Shown: positions 9,694 through 17,184, numbered from the stretch's first letter. The stretch is DNA of 36,893 nt from JBIOWF01 sp044868295 (GCA_044868295.1 JBIOWF010000289.1:1-36893); one strand, 5' to 3'. Numbers and translations: made by a program. The notes: a model not told the origin generated them from the sequence alone.

Positions 9694-11376
9694 GTGGAGC
9701 GTCTTGAGGGCACCGGCGTCAGTCCAGGCGCCGGGTACGGCCCCGCGCACCTCCTGATCGGCGCCGTCCCCGAGCCCGCCAAGGGGGCCCGCCATGACGG
9801 CGACGCGCGCGCGGAGAAGGTCCGGGCGCGGCGGGCGCTGGAACAGGTGGCCGCGGACCTGGAGGCACGCGGCCTCAAGGCGGGCGGCGACGCCCAGGAC
9901 GTCCTCACCGCGCAGGCCATGATGGCCCTCGACCCGGACCTCGCGGCCACGGTGGAGGAGCTCGTCGACCAGGGCACCGCCGCGCCGAGGGCGGTGTTCG
10001 AAGCTTTCGCGAAATATCGGGAAATGCTGGCGGCGGCGGGGGGCTACCTGGCCGCTCGGGTCGCCGACCTCGACGACATCCGGGACCGCACCATCGCCGT
10101 GCTGACCGGCCTGCCCATGCCAGGCGTGCCGACGGACGCCCCCGAGCCCTTCGTGCTGATCGCCAAGGACCTCGCGCCCGCCGACACAGCGATGCTCGAC
10201 AGGGACCTGGTGGCGGCGTTCGTCACCGAGGAGGGCGGGCCCACCAGCCACACCGCGATCCTGGCCCGCTCGATGGGCGTGCCCGCCGTCGTCGGGTGCG
10301 CGCACGCCACGGCGATCCAGCCGGGCACTCCGGTGCTGGTCGACGGCACCTCCGGCGTCGTACGGCTCTCGCCTTCGATGAGCGAGGTGGCGGCGGCCCG
10401 GAGCGCCGTCGCGGCCAGGAACGCCGTGCTGTCGGCGGTCACCGGCCCCGGCCGCACCGCGGACGGCCACGCCGTACCGCTGCTCGCGAACATCGGCGGC
10501 CCGCGCGACCTGGACGCGGCGCTGGCGAGCGGCGCGGAGGGGGTGGGGCTCTACCGCACCGAGTTCCTCTTCCTCGACCGGGAGACAGAGCCCGCCCCTG
10601 AGGAGCAGGAGGCCGCCTACCGGGCTGTTTTCGAGGCGTTTCCCGGCGCCCGGGTGGTCGTCAGGACGCTGGACGCCGGGGCGGACAAGCCGCTGGCCTT
10701 CCTGCCGCCCCCGGCGGAGGAGCCCAATCCCGCGCTGGGCGAGCGTGGCGTGCGGCTGCTGCGGCGCTATCCGGACATCATGGCCGCACAGCTCGCCGCG
10801 CTGGCCCGCGCTTCGGCCGGCGCGTCGGCCAGGGTGCACGTGATGGCCCCGATGATCGCCACGGTCGAGGAGGCCGCGTGGTTCGCCGAGGCCTGCCGTG
10901 CGGAAGGGCTGCAACTCGCCGGGATCATGATCGAGGTGCCTTCGGCCGCGTTGCGGGCCCAGGATCTGATCAAGGCGGTCGACTTCTTCTCGATCGGCAC
11001 CAACGACCTCACCCAGTACGCGCTGGCGGCCGACCGCCAGGTCAGCGCGGTCAGCGAGCTGCAGGACGCCTGGCAACCCGCCGTGCTCGACCTGATCGCC
11101 CTGGCGGCGTCGGCAGCGCGGGCGGCGGGCAAGGCCTGCGGGGTCTGCGGAGAGGCCGCAGCGGACCCGGTGCTGTCCTGCGTGCTCGTCGGCATGGGGG
11201 TGGCGACGCTCTCCATGGCCTCGCCGGCCCTCTCCTGGGTCCGGGCGACGCTGGCCAGGCACACGCTCGACGAGTGTGTCCGGGCCGCCACCGCAGCCCG
11301 CTCGGCGACCTCGGCCGAAGCGGCCAGGGCCGCCGCCCGAGCCCACCTCCCCGGCCTCACCGCCCTCGGCCTCTGA
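9694..11376 (+). CDS. ptsI: PTS Enzyme I (phosphoenolpyruvate-protein phosphotransferase)
   Basis: The general PTS enzyme that takes phosphate from phosphoenolpyruvate and hands it to HPr. The product is 560 residues. Motifs are the phosphohistidine segment EEGGPTSHTAILARSMG (His near residue 186), then the TIM-barrel PEP-binding parts GVGLYRTEFLF, VVRTLDAGADKP and DFFSIGTNDLTQY. The catalytic CGVCGEAAADP follows near residue 484. It starts at GTG 9694, four bases after the ptsH stop, with no clear Shine-Dalgarno, so translation is probably coupled to ptsH. It is the last gene of the operon. A second Enzyme I elsewhere in the genome is possible, but this locus is complete by itself. Confidence 0.96.
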   Translation: MERLEGTGVSPGAGYGPAHLLIGAVPEPAKGARHDGDARAEKVRARRALEQVAADLEARGLKAGGDAQDVLTAQAMMALDPDLAATVEELVDQGTAAPRAVFEAFAKYREMLAAAGGYLAARVADLDDIRDRTIAVLTGLPMPGVPTDAPEPFVLIAKDLAPADTAMLDRDLVAAFVTEEGGPTSHTAILARSMGVPAVVGCAHATAIQPGTPVLVDGTSGVVRLSPSMSEVAAARSAVAARNAVLSAVTGPGRTADGHAVPLLANIGGPRDLDAALASGAEGVGLYRTEFLFLDRETEPAPEEQEAAYRAVFEAFPGARVVVRTLDAGADKPLAFLPPPAEEPNPALGERGVRLLRRYPDIMAAQLAALARASAGASARVHVMAPMIATVEEAAWFAEACRAEGLQLAGIMIEVPSAALRAQDLIKAVDFFSIGTNDLTQYALAADRQVSAVSELQDAWQPAVLDLIALAASAARAAGKACGVCGEAAADPVLSCVLVGMGVATLSMASPALSWVRATLARHTLDECVRAATAARSATSAEAARAAARAHLPGLTALGL

Positions 11377-11716
11377 GCCCGAAGCCCTGCCTGACGTGCC
11401 GCCAGGGAGTGCTTTATGAAAGCTGCCCGTCGCGCAGCAGGGCTTGATTTGGAAAACACGACCCTAGATGTGCGACCGACTCGGTGAGAGCGCAAGGTGG
11501 GTGACGACCGCGCCCAGGGTGGACAGGGCCGCAAGGGCCAGGCCGATGGTGTGGAACGGCGGCGCTGATCTTCCTCGGCAGCCTCACGGCATCCAGTGGA
11601 CCGGCATCTGCGAGGGCGTGACCCGCAGAGACTTACGGCTCTCCTGTCCGCTGAGGTTTCAGATCCCTCGTGTGAGGAAAGGGACGAGCGGCCATCAGCG
11701 CGGATACCGTGATGGG
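11377..11716. other. Intergenic region between ptsI and the GH3 gene
   Basis: 340 bases with no convincing gene. AAGCCCTGC (11382-11390) is repeated in inverted orientation as GCAGGGCTT (11437-11445), separated by 46 bases; it may help end the ptsI message but lacks a T tract. The minus strand from about 11560 to the TAG at 11464 encodes a short hydrophobic peptide resembling a lost membrane helix; this is weak. The GH3 promoter must lie here but no box stands out. Confidence 0.4.
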
Positions 11717-13411
11717 ATGTTTCGACTGAGGCTCGGCGTGGCATTGTTGACGATCGCGGTGGCGGGATGCTCCCCGGGCACGGCGCAGGTCGCACAGCGG
11801 ACGCCGACGCCCGCCGCAGGCGAGAGCCGTACGGCGTCGGCCTCGCCTTCACCCTCCGCGGGATCGAACGTGGACGCGATCCTGGCCGGGATGAGCGTGG
11901 AGGAGAAGGTCGGGCAGCTGTTCATGCCCGTCCTGTACGGCTCGCGCGCCGACTCCGCGCACGGCGAGAACCAGGCCAGGTACGGTGTGGCCACCCCGGC
12001 CAAGATGATCGAGAAGTACCGGCCCGGCGGGGTGATCCTGTTCCCCTGGGCGGGCAACGTCTCCGACGTCAAGCAGGTGGCCGGGCTCACGACCGGGCTG
12101 CGGAAGGCCTCCCCGAAGATCCCGCTCGTGATCGGCGTCGACCAGGAGAACGGCGTCGTGTCCCGCCTCGCTCCGCTGGTCACTCCGCTGCCGGGGGCCA
12201 TGGCGATCGGCGCGACCGGTGACACCGGCAACGCCCGCAAGTCCGCCCGCGTGACAGGGGAGGAGCTCAGGGCCCTCGGGATCTCCCTCGACTTCGCGCC
12301 GGTCGCCGATGTCAACGTCAACCCGGCCAATCCGGTGATCGGCTCGCGGTCCTACGGCTCGAACCCGGCGAAGGTCGCCGCGATGGTCGCCGCGGCGGTC
12401 GACGGCTTCCACGCCGGGGGAGTCGCCGCGACCGCCAAGCACTTCCCCGGCCACGGCGACACCACGGTCGACAGCCACACCGGCCTTCCGGTCATCCGGC
12501 ATTCGCGGTCGCAGTGGGAGAAGCTGGACGCGCCGCCCTTTCGCGCGGCCATCGCCCACGGCGTCGACGCGATCATGTCGGCTCACATCGTGATGCCGAA
12601 GCTGGACTCGTCCGGGAACCCGGCCACGCTGTCACACAAGATCCTCACCGGACTGCTTCGGGAGAAGCTGGGCTTCAAGGGCGTGATCGTGACCGACGCG
12701 CTGGACATGGCCGGGGTCCGCAAGAGGTACGGCGACGCGGAGGTGGCGGTGCGGGCTGTCTTGGCCGGGGCCGACGTGCTGCTGATGCCGCCGGACTTTC
12801 CCAAGGCGTACAACGCGGTCCTGAAGGCGGTGCGTTCGGGCCGGATTCCGGCGGCGCGGCTGGACGCGTCGGTCACGCGGATCCTGCGGCTGAAGATGTC
12901 CCGCGGGCTGTTCGAGCCGACGCCCGTGGACCCCGGCGCCGTGAGATCGCACGAGCATCTCAAGGTCGCCCGGAAGATCGCGGCGCAGGCGGTGACGCTG
13001 GTCCGTTCCCCGCCCCTGCCCCTTCGTGGTTCCGTGCTCGTGACCGGTCCGGCAGGCGAGCGGCTGTCCGCGCTCCTGGACGGGGCCACCGCCGTCAAGA
13101 CGGCTGAAACTCCCAAAGCCGGCGAGATCTCCGCGGCCGAGCGGGCCGCCCGGCGCGCCGATGTCGTGGTGGTCACCACCCAGGATGCCGACCCCATGCA
13201 GACGAAGCTGGTCGGCGCGATGGTGAAGACCCGCAGACCGGTGATCGTGGTGTCCATGGGCGCGCCGTACGAGCTGGCCCGATTAGGCGCCTACGCCGGC
13301 GCGCTGGCCGTCTACTCGGCCACCGACAGCTCCTTGGAGGCAGCCGCCGCGGTTCTCACCGGTGCCGGCCGGGCCGGCGGCCGCATACCCGTCGCGCTGA
13401 ACCTTTCCTAA
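11717..13411 (+). CDS. Glycoside hydrolase family 3 lipoprotein, NagZ-like beta-N-acetylhexosaminidase
   Basis: A 564-residue exported lipoprotein. The signal peptide MFRLRLGVALLTIAVAGCS ends in a VAGC lipobox. A Pro/Ser/Thr linker follows, then a GH3 barrel beginning at VEEKVGQLFMPVL. Catalytic features are KHFPGHGDTTVDSHTGLP near residues 241-258, with the NagZ-type His-Asp general-acid pair, and VTDALDM with the nucleophile Asp near 326. A C-terminal alpha/beta domain completes the protein. It should cleave terminal N-acetylhexosamine from peptidoglycan or chitin fragments outside the cell, feeding the adjacent aminosugar PTS (inferred). The start ATG 11717 is chosen because it directly precedes the signal peptide. 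The frame is open further upstream but without protein-like content. No clear Shine-Dalgarno is present. Confidence 0.88.
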   Translation: MFRLRLGVALLTIAVAGCSPGTAQVAQRTPTPAAGESRTASASPSPSAGSNVDAILAGMSVEEKVGQLFMPVLYGSRADSAHGENQARYGVATPAKMIEKYRPGGVILFPWAGNVSDVKQVAGLTTGLRKASPKIPLVIGVDQENGVVSRLAPLVTPLPGAMAIGATGDTGNARKSARVTGEELRALGISLDFAPVADVNVNPANPVIGSRSYGSNPAKVAAMVAAAVDGFHAGGVAATAKHFPGHGDTTVDSHTGLPVIRHSRSQWEKLDAPPFRAAIAHGVDAIMSAHIVMPKLDSSGNPATLSHKILTGLLREKLGFKGVIVTDALDMAGVRKRYGDAEVAVRAVLAGADVLLMPPDFPKAYNAVLKAVRSGRIPAARLDASVTRILRLKMSRGLFEPTPVDPGAVRSHEHLKVARKIAAQAVTLVRSPPLPLRGSVLVTGPAGERLSALLDGATAVKTAETPKAGEISAAERAARRADVVVVTTQDADPMQTKLVGAMVKTRRPVIVVSMGAPYELARLGAYAGALAVYSATDSSLEAAAAVLTGAGRAGGRIPVALNLS

Positions 13412-13468
13412 GGAACCTATCCTTGGATCACGTTTCAACGGCAGGTGCCGTACTGAACGGGAGGTGCC

Positions 13469-14338
13469 GTGCTGAAGGGTGTGCTGATCGATTGGGGCGG
13501 CGTCCTCACGACGGGGCTGAACGACGCGATCGCGCATTGGCTCGCCGCCGACCGCATCGACGCCACGCACTACCGGGACGCGATGCGCGAGCTCGTCCTG
13601 CACGCCTACGGGGGCACCGGCCCGGCCGACAGCAACACCGGCTCGGTTCAGAGCGGCGCTGGACCGGTTCAAAGCAGCGTCGGCTTGGCTCAAAGCGGCA
13701 CTGATTCGGCTCGGCGTGGCTTCGACCCGATTCAGAGCGGCGCCGACTTGGCTCAAAGCGGTGCCGATTCCGCTCGAAGCGGCTTCGGCTTGGTTCAAAG
13801 CGGCACTGATTCGGCTCGGCGCGGCTTCGGCGCGGCTGCGCCCGGTGGCGTGAACCCGATCCACGCCCTGGAGCGGGGAGAGATCTCCGCCGCCGAGTTC
13901 GAGCGCGGGCTGGCGGCCAGGCTGCTGACCCTGGACGGCGTCGCTCCTGCGGCCGAAGGCCTGCTCACCCGCATGTTCGCCGCGTTCCAGCCGGTCGAGG
14001 AGATGCACGACATGCTGCGCCAGATCCGTGGGGCCGGGCTGACCACGTGCCTGCTGTCCAACTCATGGGGCAACGAATATCCCCGGACCACCTGGGAGGG
14101 GCTCTTCGACGAGATCGTCATCTCAGGTGAGGTCGGGATGCGCAAGCCCGAGCCGCGGATCTTCCAGCACGCCCTGGATCTGGTCGGATTGTCTCCTGAG
14201 CAGTGCGTGTTCATCGACGACATCGAGGCCAACATCCAGGCGGCGCGAGCGCTCGGCATCGTGGGCATCCACCACATGGACACCCAGGCCACCATCGCCG
14301 AGATGGAGCGGCTCTTCAGCGTGCCCCTCCGCCCGTGA
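13469..14338 (+). CDS. HAD-superfamily hydrolase with a heptapeptide-repeat insertion
   Basis: A 289-residue HAD protein. Motif I is VLIDWGGVLTTG (Asp8) and motif II is LLSNSWG. Motif III has the Lys of MRKPEP, and motif IV is CVFIDDIEANIQAA. These indicate a working subfamily-I phosphatase of unknown substrate. Within the cap, between HAYGG and NPIHALERGE, residues 58-120 are nine tandem seven-residue repeats rich in Gln, Ser, Gly and Arg. Ordinary relatives go almost directly from one flank to the other. The start is GTG 13469 with GGGAGG upstream. A 19-base near-duplication (AGGTGCCGT-CTGAA, from 13443 and from 13462) spans this ribosome site, so an older start signal was copied. The gene lies 57 bases after the GH3 gene. 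Confidence 0.88.
   Translation: MLKGVLIDWGGVLTTGLNDAIAHWLAADRIDATHYRDAMRELVLHAYGGTGPADSNTGSVQSGAGPVQSSVGLAQSGTDSARRGFDPIQSGADLAQSGADSARSGFGLVQSGTDSARRGFGAAAPGGVNPIHALERGEISAAEFERGLAARLLTLDGVAPAAEGLLTRMFAAFQPVEEMHDMLRQIRGAGLTTCLLSNSWGNEYPRTTWEGLFDEIVISGEVGMRKPEPRIFQHALDLVGLSPEQCVFIDDIEANIQAARALGIVGIHHMDTQATIAEMERLFSVPLRP
13640..13828 (+). repeat. Nine in-frame 21-bp tandem repeats inside the HAD gene
   Basis: 189 bases encoding nine heptads of the pattern (G/D)-x-(V/A/I)-(Q/R)-(S/R)-G-(A/T/F), for example GLAQSGT, DSARRGF and DPIQSGA. Two 44-base stretches (13681-13724 and 13786-13829) differ at only two bases and lie 105 bases (five units) apart, showing recent higher-order duplication. Every unit is a multiple of three, so the frame is kept. 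Confidence 0.92.
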
Positions 14339-14422
14339 CGCCGGCGACCTGGCCTCGCAGTGGACGTGAGCGTGGGAAGCTGGTCCCTTCGGCGGACGCG
14401 TGGTGAGCGGGCCGGACCTTCA

Positions 14423-14450
14423 CTCAATATCGAACCCCTCAATATCGAAC
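14423..14450. repeat. 15-base-period direct repeat upstream of the DUF6912 gene
   Basis: CTCAATATCGAAC occurs at 14423-14435 and 14438-14450, followed by the degenerate copies ACATCGAA and ATATCG before the start codon at 14481. The block is AT-rich against its surroundings. It could hold a promoter or a regulator's direct-repeat site. It is not a LexA box because the halves are direct, not inverted. Confidence 0.6.
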
Positions 14451-14480
14451 GAACATCGAAATATCGTGATCGAGGAACGC

Positions 14481-14987
14481 ATGCGCGTGTATCTGCCGTG
14501 CACGCTCCCCGCGCTGGCCCGGGCGGCCGCCGCGGGCGAGCTCGGACCGGCCCCGTTGACCGGCTTCGCGGTGACCCCCGCATTGATCGAGTGGTATGTC
14601 TCCGGCGACACGGAAGAGCTTGAGTACGTCGCCTTGACCGAGGCCGCACGCGCCTCGCTGCGGCTGCTCGCCGCCGGCCGCGCCGACGGCGGCGAGGTCG
14701 CCGCGCGGCGGGTGGTCGTCGCGGCCGAGGTGCCCGACGGCGACGTCAAGGCGAGCGCCGACCTGAGCGAGCGCGCCCGGGTCCGGCTGCTGGCGCCTGT
14801 TCCGCTCGGCAAGCTGGCCGCAGTGCACGTGGACGACGTCGCCGCCGTCTCCGAGATCGAGGCGGCGATCGCCGCGCTGCCCGCCGCCGACAGCGGCGAC
14901 GACGACGCCCAGTTCACCGTGGACGGCGCCGAGGCGCACGAACTGCTCTGGTACGCCACCCAGGAGATCCCAGATCTTCTCGCCTGA
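14481..14987 (+). CDS. DUF6912-family protein
   Basis: A 168-residue acidic protein starting MRVYLPCTLPALARAAAAGE, with EYVALTEAARASLRLL in the middle and ending in AHELLWYATQEIPDLLA. These features match the actinobacterial DUF6912 family, which has no assigned function. The start ATG 14481 has GAGGAAC upstream and places the conserved MRVYLP at the N-terminus. An open frame reaches back to 14400 but only into the repeat region. It lies between two HAD genes, a neighbourhood I recall as common in actinobacteria. No catalytic motif or membrane segment is visible. Confidence 0.8.
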   Translation: MRVYLPCTLPALARAAAAGELGPAPLTGFAVTPALIEWYVSGDTEELEYVALTEAARASLRLLAAGRADGGEVAARRVVVAAEVPDGDVKASADLSERARVRLLAPVPLGKLAAVHVDDVAAVSEIEAAIAALPAADSGDDDAQFTVDGAEAHELLWYATQEIPDLLA

Positions 14988-15073
14988 TCCCGGCCCGAGC
15001 ACGGGCCACGCGACCCCGGACGCGTGCCCGGCGGCCCGCCTGTCCGGCCACCGCCTGTGATCAGCGGCCAGTC

Positions 15074-15290
15074 TGCTTGGCCTGCCGCGTGTGTCTTGTG
15101 GCCCGTCCAACGGGGCTGCCATGTGTGACTGGCGGCGTATGCCTGGCCCACCGCATGTGACGTCTGCCTGGTCCGCCGCACGTGACGTGGAGCCCGTGTG
15201 CCTGGCCTGCCGCATGTGACGTGGAGCCCGTGTGCCTGGCCTGCCGCATGTGACGTCTGCCTGTCCGCTGCGTGTGGGATGGAGCCCATC
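15074..15290. repeat. Intergenic minisatellite with 25- and 34-bp units
   Basis: The 359-base gap between the DUF6912 and HAD genes is largely a tandem array. Units begin at 15074 (34), about 15108 (32, degenerate), 15140 (25), 15165 (34), 15199 (34), 15233 (25) and 15258 (33). All start TGCYTG and share a GCATGTGACGT core. Long units add GGAGCCCGTG, which the 25-base units lack. The central units are almost identical. The array is not maintained as a coding frame because the lengths are not multiples of three. Confidence 0.88.
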
Positions 15291-15346
15291 TGCTTGACCT
15301 GCGGGGTTCATAGAAACGTCACATGGCCCGGTTAAGCTTGATTCTG

Positions 15347-15979
15347 ATGAAGCACATTGTTTGGGACTGGAACGGCACGCTCTTTCACGACCTCGACGCG
15401 GTGGTGGGAGCAACCAACGAGGTTTTCCGGCCATACGGGATCGGCCCATTCGACCCGGACGGGTTCCGCGAGATCTACACGCGGCCGATCTGGGTGCTCT
15501 ACGAGCGGATGCTCGACAGGCCGCTCAAGGACGGTGAGTGGGAGCAACTCGACCACGGGTTCCATGAGCACTATCACCGCCTGATGCTGGCCTGCCAGCT
15601 GGCCGAGGGGGCGCTGTCCAGCCTGCGGGCCTGGGAGCAGACTGGCCGGACCCAGTCGCTGCTCTCCATGTGGGGCCATGAGCAGCTGGTGCCGAAGGTC
15701 GGTGAGTTCGGCATCGCCGGGCACTTCGCCAGGGTGGACGGGTTGCGGACTGCCCGAGGTGGACCCAAGGCCGAGCACATGGTCGCGCATCTCAAGGCGC
15801 TCGACCTGGACCCGCGAAACGTCGTAGTGATCGGCGACAGCGTCGACGACGCGCATGCCGCGCAGCACGTCGGCGCCGGCGCGATCCTCTACTCGGGCGG
15901 CATGACGAGACGCTCAGAGTTGGAGAGCGTCGGCGTTCCGGTCGTCGACTCGCTCGCCGCCGCCCTCGACCAGGTCTGA
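15347..15979 (+). CDS. HAD-superfamily hydrolase (phosphoglycolate-phosphatase-like)
   Basis: A 210-residue HAD protein beginning MKHIVWDWNGTLFHD, where Asp7 is the predicted nucleophile and the usual second Asp is Asn (D-W-N-G-T), a tolerated variant in several phosphatase branches. LLSMWG stands at motif II and the Lys of GGPKAEHM at motif III. VVVIGDSVDDAHAA is motif IV. A helical cap lies between (ITRPIWVLYERML-like region). The start ATG 15347 is chosen because it gives the conserved N-terminus. An upstream ATG at 15323 adds eight residues. Neither has a good Shine-Dalgarno, so a leaderless message is possible. The substrate is unknown. It follows the minisatellite and precedes another HAD-like gene. 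Confidence 0.85.
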   Translation: MKHIVWDWNGTLFHDLDAVVGATNEVFRPYGIGPFDPDGFREIYTRPIWVLYERMLDRPLKDGEWEQLDHGFHEHYHRLMLACQLAEGALSSLRAWEQTGRTQSLLSMWGHEQLVPKVGEFGIAGHFARVDGLRTARGGPKAEHMVAHLKALDLDPRNVVVIGDSVDDAHAAQHVGAGAILYSGGMTRRSELESVGVPVVDSLAAALDQV

Positions 15980-16012
15980 TTCCCCGGTACGGCTCCCGCA
16001 GGCGGCCCAAGC

Positions 16013-16041
16013 GTGCCGATATCCCAAAAGCAGATCGGCAC
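16013..16041. terminator. Hairpin after the HAD gene, possible terminator
   Basis: Perfect 8-bp stem GTGCCGAT / ATCGGCAC with a 13-base A-rich loop, 33 bases after the HAD stop and 110 bases before the next gene. No T tract follows, so termination is only possible; it could equally act in the leader of the next gene. Confidence 0.45.
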
Positions 16042-16150
16042 AATGTTTGCGGATGCGCCTACAACCTCGGCATTGGTTGCTTTTCCGGCATTGCGGTAGC
16101 CGTACCCTTGGGAGCGAGTCTGTTGGCCCGACCCCCCACCGGAGGCCACG

Positions 16151-16870
16151 ATTAACCGCCTCGTTCTCTGGAACGTCGATCTCACCCTGGTCGATGTAAC
16201 CATCGTCGCCCGAGACGCCTACGCGGACGCGTTCCGCATGGTCACCGGGAGGCCGCTGGTGAAACTCGCACCGGCGATGGGCCGCCCCGACTCTGAGATC
16301 ATCTTCGAGACCCTGGCCATCAACGCCATCACCGTCGAGGACTACCACCTGCCGAGGTTCCTCGACGCGCTGGCCGTCTGCTTCGCCGACAAGCGCAAGC
16401 GGCTCGCGAAGGAGGGGCGCACCATGCCGGGCGCCAAGGACGCGCTCAAGGCCGTCTCCCGGCTCGACGGGGTGATCCAGTCCGTCCTCACCGGGACGAT
16501 CAAAAGCAACGCGGTGCACAAGCTGAAGGCGTTCGGCCTGGACGCGTCAGTGGACTTCGAGGTCGGCGGATACGGCGAAGAGGTCTATCCGAAGGCCACG
16601 CTGCTCCAGGTGGCGCAGGGGAGGGCCAAGGAGAAGTACGGCTCGGCCTTCACCTCGGGCAACACCGTCCTGATCGGCGACTCGACTCGTGACGTCCAGG
16701 CGGCCCAAATCGGAGGGGCCGGGATGATCGCTGTGGCGTCCGGCCGCTCCACGGCGGCCGAATTGCACGAGGCGGGGGCCGACATCGTGCTGCCCGACCT
16801 GTCCAACGCCTCTGAGGTCGTGGCCGCCGTCGCCCGCCTCACCAGCCCCGTCGACCGCAAAGCCGGCTGA
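16151..16870 (+). CDS. HAD-like protein, probable ATT start, Asn at the nucleophile position
   Basis: About 239 residues, starting (M/I)NRLVLWNVDLTLVD if translation begins at ATT 16151. GGAGG at 16141-16145 gives ideal spacing to that codon. The frame is open back to TAG 16097, yet contains no ATG, GTG or TTG before ATG 16238. Starting there would discard motif I entirely. Motif I reads N-V-D-L-T, so the nucleophile Asp is replaced by Asn while the second Asp is kept. Motifs II (VLTGT), III (Lys of YPKATLL) and IV (IGDSTRDVQAAQIGG) are intact. The fold is clearly HAD, but phosphatase activity by the usual mechanism is doubtful. Start assignment is inference; infC is the known precedent for ATT. 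Confidence 0.75.
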   Translation: MNRLVLWNVDLTLVDVTIVARDAYADAFRMVTGRPLVKLAPAMGRPDSEIIFETLAINAITVEDYHLPRFLDALAVCFADKRKRLAKEGRTMPGAKDALKAVSRLDGVIQSVLTGTIKSNAVHKLKAFGLDASVDFEVGGYGEEVYPKATLLQVAQGRAKEKYGSAFTSGNTVLIGDSTRDVQAAQIGGAGMIAVASGRSTAAELHEAGADIVLPDLSNASEVVAAVARLTSPVDRKAG

Positions 16871-16961
16871 CCTCTCCAGCCAAGTCAACCCGCCAGGCTG
16901 GTTGACCTCTCCGGCCGAGCCTTCCATGCACTCACCGATCACGCGCGTCGTGGTGGGTGCC

Positions 16962-17049
16962 GCCCCTAGTCACTACAGAGGCGTTTTCGATCACCCCATT
17001 CGTCCTGGTTTGCTCATGGGCAAATCCATCTTCTGTAGTCCTGAGGGGC
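16962..17049. repeat. 88-bp imperfect inverted-repeat element
   Basis: Arms GCCCCTAGTCACTACAGAG (16962-16980) and CTTCTGTAGTCCTGAGGGGC (17030-17049) pair over most of their length. An inner TTTGC/GCAAA hairpin lies in the 49-base loop. It sits in the 321-base gap between the ATT-start HAD gene and the ATPase gene, which otherwise shows no gene. It may be a small non-autonomous mobile element, a terminator or a structured RNA. No transposase or clear target duplication is visible. Confidence 0.5.
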
Positions 17050-17136
17050 GGGCCACTGCCGGTCTCCCCAGGCGAACACCCTGCGGAACCTCGCGCGGCA
17101 CTGACGCCTGCCGCTACGCCGTAGCCGAAGGCGATG

Positions 17137-17184
17137 TAGAAGTGTACTTATAAGATACGCTCTCCTTAGAAGTTGACTTATAAG
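17137..17184. promoter_or_regulatory. Two 18-bp direct repeats, each an imperfect dyad, before the ATPase gene
   Basis: TAGAAGTGTACTTATAAG (17137-17154) and TAGAAGTTGACTTATAAG (17167-17184) differ at two bases and start 30 bases apart, about three helical turns. Each contains the dyad AAGT-NN-ACTT. They look like a paired operator. The second copy overlaps the ribosome-binding site. Confidence 0.65.

Noticed and set aside
11464..11560. Hydrophobic minus-strand peptide (FHTIGLALAALSTLGAVVTHLAL) as a transporter remnant
   Set aside because: Only about 30 residues, no start, and the frame must shift to extend it; too little to call a pseudogene.
11468..11716. 83-codon extension of the GH3 protein
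   Set aside because: It would bury the lipoprotein signal peptide, which must be N-terminal.
14423..14450. Possible LexA/SOS box from the repeated TCGAAC
   Set aside because: The actinobacterial LexA box needs inverted halves (GAAC and GTTC); here both copies are in the same orientation.
15074..15290. CRISPR array
   Set aside because: Units abut as tandem repeats without unique spacers and no cas genes are present.
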